From: Jaltomata sinuosa
Lineage: Eukaryota; Streptophyta; Magnoliopsida; Solanales; Solanaceae
DNA length: 64,000 nt
Assembly (NCBI GenBank): GCA_003996215.1
Contig: QJPP01000272.1
Span: 124,001 to 188,000, forward strand
Reading direction: 5' to 3'
The notes beneath the pieces were generated by a model. The model ran no database searches, was not told the DNA's origin, and saw nothing but the letters and a program-made list of their open reading frames with translations. Below, piece after piece: positions 33,086 through 44,600 of this stretch. Positions within the stretch are counted from its first letter, which is position 1, and every line of letters begins with the position of its first letter. Position numbers and translations under genes: made by a program.

Positions 33086-34224
33086 GGCATCGGCCATTCT
33101 ATTCTGGTCACTAAAATATATCACCCAGAAAGGTCGAAGGATGAGAATAAACCATTGTTGCGCGGTAAAGGATCTACTTCGCGCTCTGCTGAGCCTACCA
33201 CCATTCATGATGCCTTTGTCCTGCAGCCAGAAGTAGTATTATTTGTTGCTGCCTTGAAAATGCTGCATGGTAGTCTTAATAAGGAGACTCCTTCCGCTAG
33301 AGAAAAAGCTACGATGGTCACTTCAAGCTGACCTCATAGTGGTGCAGTGTTGATTCCTCGCGCAGTTGATATCTCTATCCCCCTACTGTTTATGCTCTAT
33401 CCATCTCTACTATTCCTGTTGCACAATCACTTCCTGAGCGGACATCCATCTATGCTTTCCATCCTGCAAACTTTGCAAACACAAAATAGAAAATATGTCA
33501 GCTAGAGAAGCAACTATGTCAGTTCGCCGAACAATTCCAATTTATAGTAGATGCCTCAACTGAGAGAGCCATTGCACCATTCAAAAATGTGCATGGCTTT
33601 ATTGATGCTATGAAGGAGAGGATAAATTAAAAATTGGATGATATAAGGGCCGCTGAGTTGACAAATGTAAAGGCAAAGTTGGCCGAGTTGAAAATAAAAG
33701 TAGGTGAGCTTAAAATACAGTCCACACTAATGTATAGTGAGATTATGGCAGTGCTTCCAAAAATGGATGACTCGCCCATGCATAATTTATGGGATTTTGC
33801 GAGATTGCCAGCTGAAAAATAGGCTAGGGATGATACTAATGAGGCAGCAAGTCGTCAGGCTGAGAAGAAGAAAAATAGAAGGAAAGATAAGAAAGTTCGC
33901 CAAGAGGTGGATGCCACTGATATGAGTTTGTAGTCGCTAGACAAGAAGAAAAAGAAGGATGCAAAGGCAAGCAAGAAGGAACTCCTGCCGACATCGAAGA
34001 AATCCTTTTCTATACAATAAATTTGAGTGGATGCACTCGGGCGAGACAGATCTAGTAGTGGAGTACCGAGTGGTACTGACATGTCTTTAGACCCCATTGT
34101 GGGAGCGTCCAAGATGGATGTAGTTGGAAATGCTGAGAAAGATGCAGAGGCAGCTAGTGTTGATAAGAGTGGGATGAGATCTGATCCATTGGCCCCGTCC
34201 TCTACACGGGGAACCGACACTTAG
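33086..34224 (+). pseudogene. ORF3 of element B, C-terminal half
   Basis: Begins GIGHSILVTKIYHPERSKDENK, which aligns with GINRAERAIRTHYPERSKDE of element A (about 28870). A Ser/Thr/Pro linker with a shift follows, then a coiled-coil segment at 33634-33760 (ELTNVKAKLAELKIKVGELK), HNLWDFARLP (compare LWDFIEP in A), a basic region (KKKKNRRKDKK with frameshift, near 33870), and the tail ending DT at TAG 34222. The PF-like N-terminal domain is missing because element A is inserted there. Confidence 0.65.
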
Positions 34225-34270
34225 TCTCCATAGATATGTTCCTGCCTCCTTACGTACTTACTGTTTTTAG

Positions 34271-34288
34271 TGCATTGGGGACAATGCA
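34271..34288 (+). other. Perfect hairpin after ORF3 (TGCATTG-GGGA-CAATGCA)
   Basis: A 7-bp perfect stem with a GGGA loop, which fits the GNRA tetraloop pattern, 47 bases after the ORF3 stop. A decayed relative lies at 15131 after the ORF3 of another element. Confidence 0.7.
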
Positions 34289-34330
34289 TGGTCTTTTTGG
34301 TAGGGCGGGGGCAGCGTCCATGTGTTTTTG

Positions 34331-34417
34331 ATGGGAATATTGGCAAAGTCTGAGTAGCCAAGATACCCATGCCGTGCCATAATGTTAAATCAGGCGCTGC
34401 CTGGGAGCCAACCCAAG
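34331..34417 (+). other. Structured module, copy 5 of 5 (element B)
   Basis: Stem-loop 1: ATGGGAATATTGGC (34331-34344), loop AAAGTCTGAGTA (34345-34356), GCCAAGATACCCAT (34357-34370), twelve of fourteen pairs with a third stem sequence. Second hairpin CCTGGG (34400), loop AGCCAA, CCCAAG (to 34417), five of six pairs. Confidence 0.75.
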
Positions 34418-35838
34418 AGGGTACATTAATAAGTACCCGCGTCCTTGGGGTTTTCTTGTTGTGTTCTTTCCTTAAGGACTTTATTTCTATTGAACCATGA
34501 TGTTTAGATAAGATTTGTGTTTCTAAAAGAAGAATAGGACTTAGCGCATTCTATGGCATATTTTGAAAGAAATGGAAAAATGGAGACCCCTCCAATATTT
34601 TGTGTGTTGTGTTATCTGTTTTGATAGACTGACCGTTATGGCTCTGTGCATAACATTATGCAATACGGATGTGATAAATAGCCTAAGCTAAAGCATGGAC
34701 CTGATAGTTAGGAATCAATAGTATGGCTTTGTGCCATGTGTGTGTGAGCTATTTTTCCATCGTTCTTGCATCTGTGTGACAATCCAGAACTTGCCCCCTT
34801 AGTCTCACCTAGGATATAGGATAGTTGGTTAGGAAACGATCATAGACCATTTTTGAAAGTAGTCCACTTAGCCTAAATGACCATCCAAATGAATTTGATA
34901 TCCCTCGATCCCTGATTTTGAGCCTAAATTGACCCTTTTTTGGTTAGCCTCTTCACCTTCCCTATTTTCTCTTTGAACCTTTTGTATGGACCTGGTCCCT
35001 CCTTGAAGATTGTGCATCTTAACTCAGGAAAATTGTCTAAGTTAAGGGTGGCTACTATAGAGGTAAATGAGAAGAAAAAGGGGCTATGAAAAGAAATGAC
35101 TAGTGATAAAAAGGGATACAATGAGTGTGGCATGTGCTAAAGAGAAAACGAGAAAAAAAAGAAAAGAAAAGGAAAAAAACAAAAAAAATTATGAGAAAAA
35201 GCTAATTTTGAAATAAAAGCCACACCTGTCGCTTGATAAGAAAAAAGAAATAACAGAAAGGGAGAATAAGAGAGGAAATAAGTGGTCTGAAAAGTGGAAC
35301 AGAAAGAGAGCGTAGTGTCAAGAAGGGCTTAGTCACTATTCTTAAATATACCATACATATTCCTGAGCTTACATTACAAGCCAAATAAAGTCCTATAGTG
35401 ATCCTAGTCCAATGATTCGAAAATTGAGGCATAGAAAATAAGGGCAAGCCTATGGTATTATGCATGCACTACTTGAAATTCTTTGTGAAAGTGAGTGTGG
35501 TTGTTCCAGTCCCATTCGTTGAATGAGTTACTGTGTGATAGGGACTTCTTTGCGGTGAGTGCACTAGAGGAATATTGATTGTTGATTGTTAGGGTAAGTG
35601 TTATCTATGTATGCTAGCTTGTTTGTTGGTATCGTAATGCCATCCATTGATCCTCTTGTGTTGTCTTGATAACTGGTGCAAGTGCATTTATGATCGAAAA
35701 GAAGGAGGTATTGATGTTTTGATCTGAGATGTTTACACCATATGACTGCCATAGTTCCTAGTTTTCTTTTGCCTAAGCATCATAGTGGAGTCATTTTTAG
35801 TTGCTTGTGGTTAATCAAAAGTTCTAAGTTGAGGGTGT
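34418..35838 (+). other. 3' UTR of element B with PPT-like hairpin
   Basis: CTTAACT (35018-35024) pairs with AGTTAAG (35040-35046), followed by GGTGGC, the counterpart of 30659-30690 in A. A purine-rich tract (35060-35220) follows. Before the LTR lie a decayed TTGCTTG hairpin (35801) and AAGTTGAGGGTG at 35827-35838, the PPT. No coding frame seen. Confidence 0.65.
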
Positions 35839-37422
35839 TGATGTGCTAGGATTTCACGGCACTTTCGACGCTTAAAACTAAGGATTTTGAGAGTTCTTAA
35901 GTATGTTTTGTTGGATATAATGCCCATTTGATACTTGTGCATGGAAAAGAACTTAGAAAATAAAGACAAGAGTTTTGCTGCTTCTGGCAGAAAACCAAAG
36001 CCTCACGGGCCATCAGACCTACCATGGCCTGTAGGAAGTGGTTGTGGGAATGAACCAGAGAGGATTACAAGGCATTTGCACCCAATGACCAACTGTGATG
36101 GGACGTCGAACTTACCACGGGCCATCAGAAGTGGCCGTGGTAGTGTACCAGTGAAGGTTTTCAAAGAGCAAGTACCCGATGCCTAACTGCGATGGGCCAT
36201 GGGACGTCAGGACCTACCATAAGAATAAGGAAGAGCTTATAGACCTAAAGGACCCTGTCCGAAGATGGACTCTAACAGGCCTTGGGAACCATAACAGCCC
36301 ATCAGCTTTGACCGTAGGAACAAGACAGAGGCTATGACACTTAGAAAAGAAATCCCAATGGCCAACCACGATGGTCCATGGGAACCACGATGGCCCGTGG
36401 GATCTACCCGTCGAAAGTGCGGCGTCCAGCTTTCCCAGTTCTTGTGGGATTCAGTCTGTTGTCTATAAATACTTTACCTAGTTTTTTTAGAGGTTTCTTA
36501 TTTTTATTGGACAACATAATGTATTGTTGACATTATTCTTATATACTTTTGAGAATTCGAGCATTGATTCTTGGTAATTGAAGTGTTCCTTGTAATTCAA
36601 GATTATGAATTTCTTATATTCATATTGTAATTTATTATTATGATTTCTTCACCTGAATCTAGTTGTTTTCTTACGATCATGAGTAGCTAAATCCACAACT
36701 AGGGTTGTGAGAACCATGATGGATTAACAAAGTAGATAAAGTACTTAGTAATTCTAGAACTGTGTTCATGCATGTATTATTCTTCCCTTCTCTTTGATTG
36801 CTTTTTAATGGTGCGCAATATTAGAACTCGCCTTATTCTTACTTTCTTGAGCAAAGGGGTAACAAATGGGAAAAAAGATTATACAATGGAGATTTGAGAC
36901 TATCAACTCTTATCTAATAGCTTGACCTTGTCTAGAAATAGCTAATTTGAGATCATTCAAAGGATTTGTAAATCAAACACTCATAGACTGACCAAGTTGT
37001 GTGGTGACATTCTTTTATCCTAGTGAACATCCGTTTAGTTGAACTTAAATTACCGATCTTCCATGTTGAGCACTATACTAGATTGCTAGTACAACGCCTT
37101 ACTGTGTTATGAACTCATGGAGAACACTACCCTAGTCACTTCTTTCACTGGTTAATGATAATTGAAACTAATACTTTGTTACTTGATACATTTTTCTTTA
37201 CAAATATTGCTTGTTACAATAACCCCCCCATTGGGGACTAGGAAGGGGGAAAAGAATAACTGAAAGAAAGGCAATTAAATAAGACAACTAAGAGCGCAAA
37301 TAACACAGTTGATCTAGGTCCAACCATATTACCCGTGGGATCGATCCTAACCTTGGTTAGGTTCTATATTTGAATAGCGACCGCTTTATACTTCTTTTTG
37401 AAGGTGTAATTTGGGTGTATCA
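35839..37422 (+). repeat. 3' LTR of element B
   Basis: Starts TGATGTGCTAGG and ends GGGTGTATCA, 1584 bp. Word cluster at about 36000-36415 (CACGGGCCATCAGACC, CGATGGCCCGTGGG), TATA box TATAAATA at 36464, and the GGGATCGATCC block near 37338. Related to but distinct from LTR A. Confidence 0.85.
36464..36471 (+). promoter_or_regulatory. TATA box of element B LTR
   Basis: TATAAATA about 50 bp downstream of the CpG-rich word cluster, the same arrangement as in LTR A. Confidence 0.55.
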
Positions 37423-37616
37423 TTTACGTTGAAATTTTTTGCTATGTATGATCATCAAGTTCTCTGTATTGAACATTTCAAATTCTCTAGCTATGCATAA
37501 ATTGTACTTAGTTGGAATAGGAATATGGATTAAGTTTTTAATGAAGGTTTTATTTCTTTGACTGTAGACCGAGATCGTACAATGGATTTTTTAGCTACCA
37601 ACCAGACTTATTTCAG

Positions 37617-37790
37617 GTGAAGATCACCGACTCTTTCCCTGAGCAGTCCCTGGTTTCTTACGTTTAAGTAAAGGTCTAAGTCTCTTTGCCTAAGTAGTCA
37701 CAGATTTCTTATTTCTTAAGCTTTTCCTCAGTTTCTTACTTTTGAGTGAAGGTCTTAGTCTCTCTGACCGAGTAATCTCCAATTACACGC
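37617..37790. repeat. Degenerate short tandem repeats in Tat 3' UTR
   Basis: Three imperfect units begin GTGAAGATCACCGACTC (37617), GTAAAGGTCTAAGTCTC (37668) and GTGAAGGTCTTAGTCTC (37746), each followed by a GAGCAGTC or GTAGTC-like end and TTTCTTA. Variable tandem repeats in the 3' UTR are a known trait of Tat-lineage elements. Confidence 0.5.
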
Positions 37791-38189
37791 CTGGAAGGTA
37801 TTTTGATCTTTCTATTCTGAGGATTCCCCTGGTGTCTAATGGTGAATTTATGAAGATTTGGGCACTGGATTAACTAGCTTAGATCTTTAGTTTCGTGTAC
37901 TTCCATTAAGTAATACCTTTATATAGTAACACATTTTGTTTGGCCGCCACATGAAAAACCTTACGAAAAACCCTTTTTGGAATAAAAATCGGTCTTAGGG
38001 AAAAAGAGTGAAACACTTGTTTTCATGTTTGACCTTTCCATTTTCTTCTTGGTTCTTTTGACCACATGTTTTTGTTCCTATAATTTAGAGCTTACAAAAT
38101 AAATAACTTCAAGTGCGTACCTCAATAATAGTATTGGTTTAGGTGGCTAATATTCAAATTATTGGGCAGATCATTTCCTTTTTGGTTTG

Positions 38190-39380
38190 TTAGTTTGTAT
38201 GATCCCTTATCGGTACTTTGGTAACTCGGTAAGGTCTTTCCCAATTTGGACCAAGTTTTCTGAAGTTTGGATCTTTTGTGCTTCTGTCACTTTTTAGAGG
38301 ACTAAGTCTCCTTCTTGAAAGTGTCACAGGAACCTTCACGGACTTCCTTTATCAGGTAGCTGGACTCTCCTAGTCCTAAACATTTGGCCAGGGGATCAGT
38401 GACAGATCTTTCGTATAATTGCCTATCAACCAAATAGTATGGTGCAACTTTCATGCTAAGTGCTCATGTCTCTTTTGCGTCATCTGAAAACTTCTTTTCT
38501 TTTAGATAGTCAACGTACTTGTTTCTCCAGTCTCATATTATGCATGTGCAATTTATCTCATCATGGATAATGTCAAGGGCCGAGTTGAGTAATTTAACCA
38601 CCTTTTCAGAGTTATTTGCCTATGTGTTTAATGAAGTCCCCAAGTTTTCTAAGGCATGTGCTTCTGCATTTTTTGTTTGTGATATAGGACACCACCCACT
38701 CCTTGAAATGACTTGGGGTAAGGAGTGCTATATCCAAGTCCTTTTCATTCATGTGTCTTTGACCATTGATTTGGTTCTCCACTAGAAGAGAGTCATATTT
38801 TGCTTTCAGAATCTAGTCTAATGTTTCAGGCTAAATCCAAACCTGCAATTAATGTCTCATACTAGGTTTCATTGTTAATCACATGTGCAATTTTGATGAC
38901 TTGTCTGAGGACTTCCTTGAAAGAAGTCTTTAAAATAATGCCTGATTCAGACCCGCGTACATTGGACGCTCTATACGTACAGAGGGTCTATACTCCGGGT
39001 CCGATGCCTAAAGTTTTTAGATATTCTTTTCAACCTTTGCTATCATTTTTTAGGCTAAAATCGGCTAGAACCTGGGATTCTATAGGAGTTTGTGGTTTGT
39101 GTGTCAAATCATACACACTAACTTTTATTGCTCATTTGGTCAGCCTTTCTGATGATTTAAGTTTATGCATGATGTTCCTTAGAGGATTTGTAGTATGACA
39201 TTGATGGAATGTCATTCGAAATATGGACTATATTTTCTAGCGGCCATTACTAGCACTAAGGCTAGTTTTTCTATACGAGGGTATCTAATTCTGCATTTGC
39301 CAAAGTTCTACTAACGTAGTAAATTGTAAATTGCATACCTTTTTCTTCTCAGATAAAAGAAATGCTATTTTTTACCTCCA
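38190..39380 (-). pseudogene. Tat RNase H and integrase remnants
   Basis: On the minus strand RNase H-like pieces lie between 39380 and 38780 (an AEYDSLL segment near 38780, then KDLDI). The integrase C-terminal segment FQEGDLVL followed by QIGKDLTELPKYR at 38330-38190 matches the GDLVLRKV...GPNWEGPY pattern. The catalytic core is not recognisable. Stops are dense. Confidence 0.55.
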
Positions 39381-39474
39381 ATACCGTGAGATATAAGAGC
39401 AAAGATTTTCTTTCTTTGGGCTTGTCAAGCAACGGTGGACTTGCCAAATATTTCTTTATATCATTCAATGCCTA

Positions 39475-40350
39475 TTATAACTTTGGAGTTGAATCATTCT
39501 TCTTTTTTAGTAAAGAGAAGAACTTGAGATTTCTTTTGGATAACTGAGATATAAATTGGCTTAGTGCAGCTAGTCTCCTGGTGGAGTTGTGAACAACCTT
39601 CACATTATCTAGGATATGGGGGATCTCCTCAATTGCTTTGATTTGGTTCGAATTGGCCTCGATCCCTCTCTTAGAGATGAGGAAGCCCAGCAACTTGCCT
39701 GACCCAATGCCAAAAGTGTATTTTTCTATGTTTAGCTTCATGTTATACTCCCGTAGTGTTATGAAGGTTTCTTACAAATGCTGCAAATGGTCCTCTGAAT
39801 CTGGAGACTTGACCAACATGTCATCTATATATACTTCCATTGTTTTTTGTTCTTGTTATTTAAATATGTCGTTAACTAACCGTTGATAGGTTGCTCTGAT
39901 ATTTTTCAATCTAAAAGCATAATGTTAGCAATACATTCTATATATGGTGATAAAAAAAGTTTTCTCTTGGTCTTTAGGTTCATCTTTATCTGATTATAAC
40001 CCGAGTACAAATTGATGAAAACTTAACATAACATGCGTTACCATTATATCAATTATTTGATCTATGTATAGTAGAGGGAATGAATACTTAGTGCATACTT
40101 TATTTAAATCCTTAAAATCAATGCACATTTGAAAGTAGTTATCTTTTTTAGGCACAACTACCACGTTGGCTAGCCTTTCAAGATAGTTTAGTTCCCAAAT
40201 GGAGTCTATGTTGAGCAATTTTCTTACTTCTTCTTTTATGAACTTGTGTTTGAGTTCCAAAATAGGCTGCATTGTTTGCTTTACCGGTGAAAAGTTGGGG
40301 TCTATGCTCTGCTTGTGAGTCACAACCTCCGATGGGATATCTATCATATA
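39475..40350 (-). pseudogene. Tat reverse transcriptase
   Basis: N-terminal part at 40347-39994: DPNFSPVKQTMQ, the VVVPKKDNYFQMCIDFKDL motif and KYSFPLLYIDQIID. After frameshifts, where the YxDD region should lie near 39850, the thumb part follows at 39741-39475. The catalytic FxDD motif is not preserved in a single frame. Lineage call as for the whole element. Confidence 0.75.
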
Positions 40351-40399
40351 TTCTTTTCCAATAAGTGGGTGAGGAGAGACACTTGCTCGAGTTTTTCCA

Positions 40400-41300
40400 C
40401 AATTGACTTTGTGGCATCTGATTTATCTGAAACTATGAAATTTCTTGGGACCCAGTATATTTCTTCTTCTTTTTAATTTTACCTAAAGTCCCTTAGTTCT
40501 TGAGCATGTGGTGGTTCTTGCTCTGGAGTCTCCATGTACAGTAAAAGTTTCTTCATTAGGGTCATGTCTTCTAGGGATGGATCCATTTCCAGTAATTGCT
40601 ATTTGATTTCTTCATTTGCTTTTTTACTCAGAGTTTCATCTATTGTGAACATTTCCTTAGCCGTTGGCTGTTCTCCATGAATCTGTCTGATTCTCTCTCG
40701 AGTTGGAAATTTCAACAAGAGATGTAGTGTTTAAGGCACCACTTTCATATCGTGTATCCAGGGTCTCCCGAAGAGTATGTTATATTGCATATCTCCGTCT
40801 ATCACATGAATTTGGATCTTTTAATTACTCCTCTTATATTGACTAGTAGCGTGATCTTGCCTTTTATTATTTTGCTTGCCAAGTGGAATACATATAGGAC
40901 TTTTATGGTGGAAGCAATTTTGCCTATAAGATCCATTTTTTCTACCACCTTCTAGAAGATTACATTAGTAGAACTTTCTGGATCTACTAACACATGTTTA
41001 ATTTGAAAATCATTGCTTCTGTGTCGTGTATTAAGGGTATCCTGAAGAGTGTATTATATCGCATATCTCTTTCTATCACATAGAACTTGGTTATTTTAAT
41101 TACTCCTCATGCATTGACTAGGATCCTGATCTTGCCTCTTGTTTTTTTGCTTGCCATATTGAATTCGGACATGACTCTTACAGCGGGAACAATTTTTCCT
41201 ATCAATCCTATTTTCTCCATCACATTTGAGTGAATTACATTGGCAAAATAGCCTGGATCTATCAGTACATGTCTAATTTGAAAATCTCAAATGTTTACAG
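40400..41300 (-). pseudogene. Tat protease with internally duplicated segment
   Basis: The minus-strand motifs DPESSTNVIF (an active-site D-x-x-S-S region), VIDGDMQYNILFGRPWIHDM (near 40740-40800) and MKVVP are typical of Tat proteases. The segment appears twice: 41286-41025 and 41011-40751 both encode ..NVIF../..IGLIGKI.. and ..MRYN-L-.. in the same order, about 274 bp apart. Only one protease is expected, so this is a duplication. Confidence 0.7.
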
Positions 41301-41479
41301 TAATTACCAGATCATCATTATACGGCTGCGTAGTGCCTTCAAATCTTCATCATTGAAGGTTATTATATCTTCCTCTCACATTCTCTTTCCTCTAGTTACT
41401 GTCACCTTGGTCTTTTTAGATGTGGTAAATGTAACACCTTTTACCTCTTCTCCTCCATTAATCATGTTGGTTACATGAT

Positions 41480-42480
41480 CAGGAGTGTCAGTTCAATAGT
41501 TGCTTCAGCATCCCTGGTTCTCCCTTAATTGTTCATGTTCGTTTTGAGATGACCTTTCTTTAGCAACCGTGCTAATTCTTCTTGCAAATAGTGGAAGTCC
41601 CCAATTCGGTGTCTATATGACCCATGTAACTCACATACATCAGTCTTAGATCCCTTAGGTTGGGGTCAGACTAATGGGTTTTGTCCACCTGGCATCTTTG
41701 ATTTGCCTGATAGCTGCTACTGGATCGACCACATCCATGTTGAAACATTATTCAAATAAGTGTGGTGCTTCTATGTTATTGAATTTTGATATTGAAGGTT
41801 CTGCTTTATTTCAGATCAGCAAGCTCCATCGGTGGCTCTAGTGCCCTCTCTTTTCAAACTTGGCTTTTCCCGCATCTGGGAGTAGTGGCCTTGACGTCCC
41901 TTATTTGTCCAATCTTGGGGTATTTTCGATAAGATGTAGGGTTGATATCTTTCTTTCAATGGTTTTAGGTCATTGTCCATGCTTCTTTTTTGGTAATTAT
42001 GGCTTATTGATCCCGTGTACACCGATGGAGACAATTGGTCATCTTTAACTCTAAAGATTCGTACCTGTTATGGATGTCCTCCCAAGTTGTTGCTGAGACT
42101 TCCAGCAGATTCTCTTTTAGTTTCAGTGATGCACTTGAGCTCCTAGGGTTGAGCCTCTTGGTAAAAGCTTCCGCTGCTTACTTGTCAAGATCATCCTTTC
42201 CCTTTAGAAGCGTATCACCAATTCTTGGAGAAGTTTGGTATCTCCTTGGGCAATTTTGAAGATTTCAGTTTTCCTTGGTTGAATCTTTTTCTTCTTCGGC
42301 GTGTGCTTGCACAAAGGAATCTGCAAGATGTTGAAGAGATTTAAGAGAAAATACATGAAATCCTCCCTGAACTTGGAAACCAAACTTACTTTAGCACTTT
42401 ATCTATACTGGCATTTAAATATCCCCTATTCTAGTTTGAACTTATTAAGTATGAGGGATGACATGGCAGAGAGAGTGCAC
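41480..42480 (-). pseudogene. Tat gag remnant
   Basis: Near 41650-41540 the minus strand reads CELHGSYRHRIGDFHYLQEELARLLKKGHL, matching the Cys/His region C-x2-H-x4-H-x4-C followed by L-x-I-L-x-R-G-x-L in Tat gags, though the last Cys is not conserved. Upstream, 42034-41816 and 42259-42035 are capsid-region fragments. Strongly decayed. Confidence 0.5.
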
Positions 42481-42500
42481 TCACTTTTCTAAAATTGTCT

Positions 42501-43098
42501 GAGAAGAGGAAAAATAATCTAAATTGATAAAATCGTACACATGGCATTTTTATTGGCCAACATATAACTAATATTTTTAATATTCTTTTCTTGATATATT
42601 AACTTTTTTTTTGAAATATGTGAATTTTCTTTTTTTGAGATAAATGAAATTTGTTAGTCCCACTTTTCTTTTAATTTTTTAATTTTTATTTTTTTTATTT
42701 GGTTGTCTTCCCCAGTGTAGCTTCTTCTTCATTGCATCCCACTGTACCTTTCCTCTTCCATATCAGCCACCTCTTTCATTCCTCCCCCTCTATCTTCATC
42801 CCTACCCCTACCTCTACCCCACCACTTCCATTCCACCAGCCCTTGGGTAATCCACTACCCTATTCCTCATCATTTCCAATCGTCGATTTTACAAATTCCA
42901 GCATCAACACCACCATTGCAACCATCAACTCAACAACACCCACCACCAATAGCAGTATCACACCATTAACTCCACAATACCCATTATGAAGGCAAATATT
43001 TCATAAATCTAGGTTCCAATTAAAGCTCTTGTAGCGTCAACCTCATCAATGGATTTTCTTGGAAGCCATTTTTTTCTTGAAAATAAAATGGAAAAAGA
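42501..43098. other. AT-rich then CT/CA-rich spacer, no gene
   Basis: 42500-42700 is AT-rich. 42700-42990 is a pyrimidine/CA-rich low-complexity stretch (CCACCACTTCC, CAACACCACCATTGC) whose 96-codon plus-strand frame reflects composition (Pro/Ser/Thr only). Nothing recognised. Confidence 0.5.
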
Positions 43099-44275
43099 AG
43101 CCGGTCGAGGGCCAGGGGTTTACTGTGTATTGTGATGCTTTCAGAGTTGGGTTGAGATGTGTATTGATGCTGCAGGATTGAGTTATTGCTCATGCTTCCA
43201 GACAGCTGAAGGTTCACCAGATAAACTACCCCACTCATGACCTAGAGTTAGCAGCGGTAGTCTTTGCGCTAAAGATTTGGAGGTATTATCTGTATGGCGT
43301 GCATTGTGAAATCTTCACTGACCATCATAGTCTTAAGTACATTTTTAGCCAGAAGGATCTAAACTTGAGGCAGCGCAGGTGGTTGGAGTTACTTAAGGAC
43401 TATGACATATCAATTCTTTATCGCCTGGGCAAGGAAAACATGGTAGCAGATGCCTTGAGCCAGAAAGCAGTGAGTATGGGTAGCTTGACATTCTTGGCAG
43501 TGGAGGGGCTACCTTTAGCTTTGGACATCCAGTCTTTGGCTAACAGGTTGGTCAAATTTCATATTTCCGAGTCAGGCCATATTATTGCTTGTGTTGAGGC
43601 GTGGTCTTCCTTGTTAGAGCAGATTCAGGCATAACAGTTTGATGATGTGAGATTGAGGATTATTCGTGATAGGGTGTTGAGTGGTGAGGCTAGGAAGGAG
43701 ACCTTAGATTCAGCGGGTGTTATGAGGATTGAGGGTCCTAGCTGTGTTCTTAGAGTTGGTGATTTGTTCAGGTTAATCTTAGAGAAGGTTCATTGTTCTA
43801 GGTATTCCATTCTCTCGAGGCAGCTAAGATGTATCATGACCTGCAGCAGCACTGTTGGTGGTGTGGGATAAAGAGGAATATCTTAAATTTTGTGTCTAGG
43901 TTCTTCAACTGTCAGCAGGTGAAGTTTGAGCATTAGAGACCAGGTGGCTTGACTCATAGGCTACCCATTTTGGAGTTGAAATAAGAGCGGATAGCTATGG
44001 ACTTTGTGGTAGGCTTGCCATGTACTTTGTGGAGGATTTATGCTATATGGGTGATCGTGGATAGGTTCACAAAGTCTACTCATTTTCTTCCGATTTAGAC
44101 TATCTACAGCTCCGAGAGGTTCACTCAGATCTATATTCGTGAGATTGTACATTTACATAGGGTGCCTATTTCTATTATTTCTGACTGTGGTACTCAGTTT
44201 ACTTCATATTTTTGGAGGTCTATACAGAGAGAGTTGGGTACCCGAATTGCGCTTAGCACTGATTTTCACTCGCAA
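43099..44275 (+). pseudogene. Chromovirus RNase H and integrase fragment
   Basis: RNase H starts in mid-domain: GFTVYCDAFRVGLRCVLM, HASRQLKVHQINYPTHDLEL, CEIFTDHHSLKYIFSQKDL and GKENMVADALSQKAV (active-site Asp in YCDA, Glu in DLEL, Asp in TDH all present). The integrase H2C2 region is shifted, then WERIAMDFVVGLP (first core Asp) and ISDCGTQFTSYFW (second Asp) follow at about 43980-44210. It is cut before the core Glu at 44275. A fragment of a Tekay/Del-type element in plus orientation without LTR or RT. Confidence 0.8.
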
Positions 44276-44600
44276 TATTCTTCTGAGCCAATCTAGTCAA
44301 CAGAGCTGCTACAGAAGAAAATTCCTTCACAAACCGTCTGTAGTAACCTGCTAACCTGATGAAACTGCGAACCTCGGTAGGAGAAGTAGGCCTAGACAAA
44401 TCACGAACTACCTCAATCTTTGTCTGATCCACCATAATCCTGTCCTTGGACACCACGTGCCCTAAGAATGCTATAGAACCAAGCCAGAACTCACAGTTAG
44501 TGAATTTGGCATATAACTAATGGTCTTGCAAGGTCTAAAGTACAACTCTCATATGCTGCTCATGCTCCTCTCTACTCTTAGAATATACCAGAATGACGTC
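44276..44600 (-). pseudogene. Chromovirus RT C-terminal fragment, catalytic Asp changed
   Basis: Minus strand: reads IDVILVYSKSREEH at the right edge, where FIDDILVYSKS is expected, so the second catalytic Asp is Val. It continues LYAKFTNCEFWLGSIAFLGHVVS and RSFIRLAGYYRRFVKEFS. It abuts the plus-strand integrase fragment at 44275 and the LTR at 44600, so both ends are breaks. Confidence 0.75.

Larger units (their letters stand above)
33086..37422 (+). mobile_element. Athila-like element B, 3' part only
   Basis: Continues from mid-ORF3 exactly where the LTR of element A ends. Contains the ORF3 C-terminal half, a perfect hairpin, the fifth structured module, a 3' UTR similar to that of A, and an LTR at 35839-37422. 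The left half is not in the window. It resembles A throughout but is clearly divergent, so it is a separate, older copy. Confidence 0.8.
37423..42500 (-). mobile_element. Tat-lineage element, decayed
   Basis: On the minus strand: gag (about 42480-41480), protease (41290-40400), RT (40350-39475), RNase H (39380-38780), integrase tail (38330-38190), then 3' UTR with degenerate tandem repeats (37617-37790). The RT signature (LNIEKYTFGIGSGKLLGFLI, RGIEANSNQIKAI) is typical of the Tat/Ogre/Retand group, not of Athila or chromoviruses. I could not find its LTRs or PBS, so the outer limits are approximate. Confidence 0.7.

Noticed and set aside
42699..42989. 96-codon Pro/Ser/Thr-rich protein
   Set aside because: Translation of a pyrimidine/CA-rich low-complexity tract; no supporting motif.
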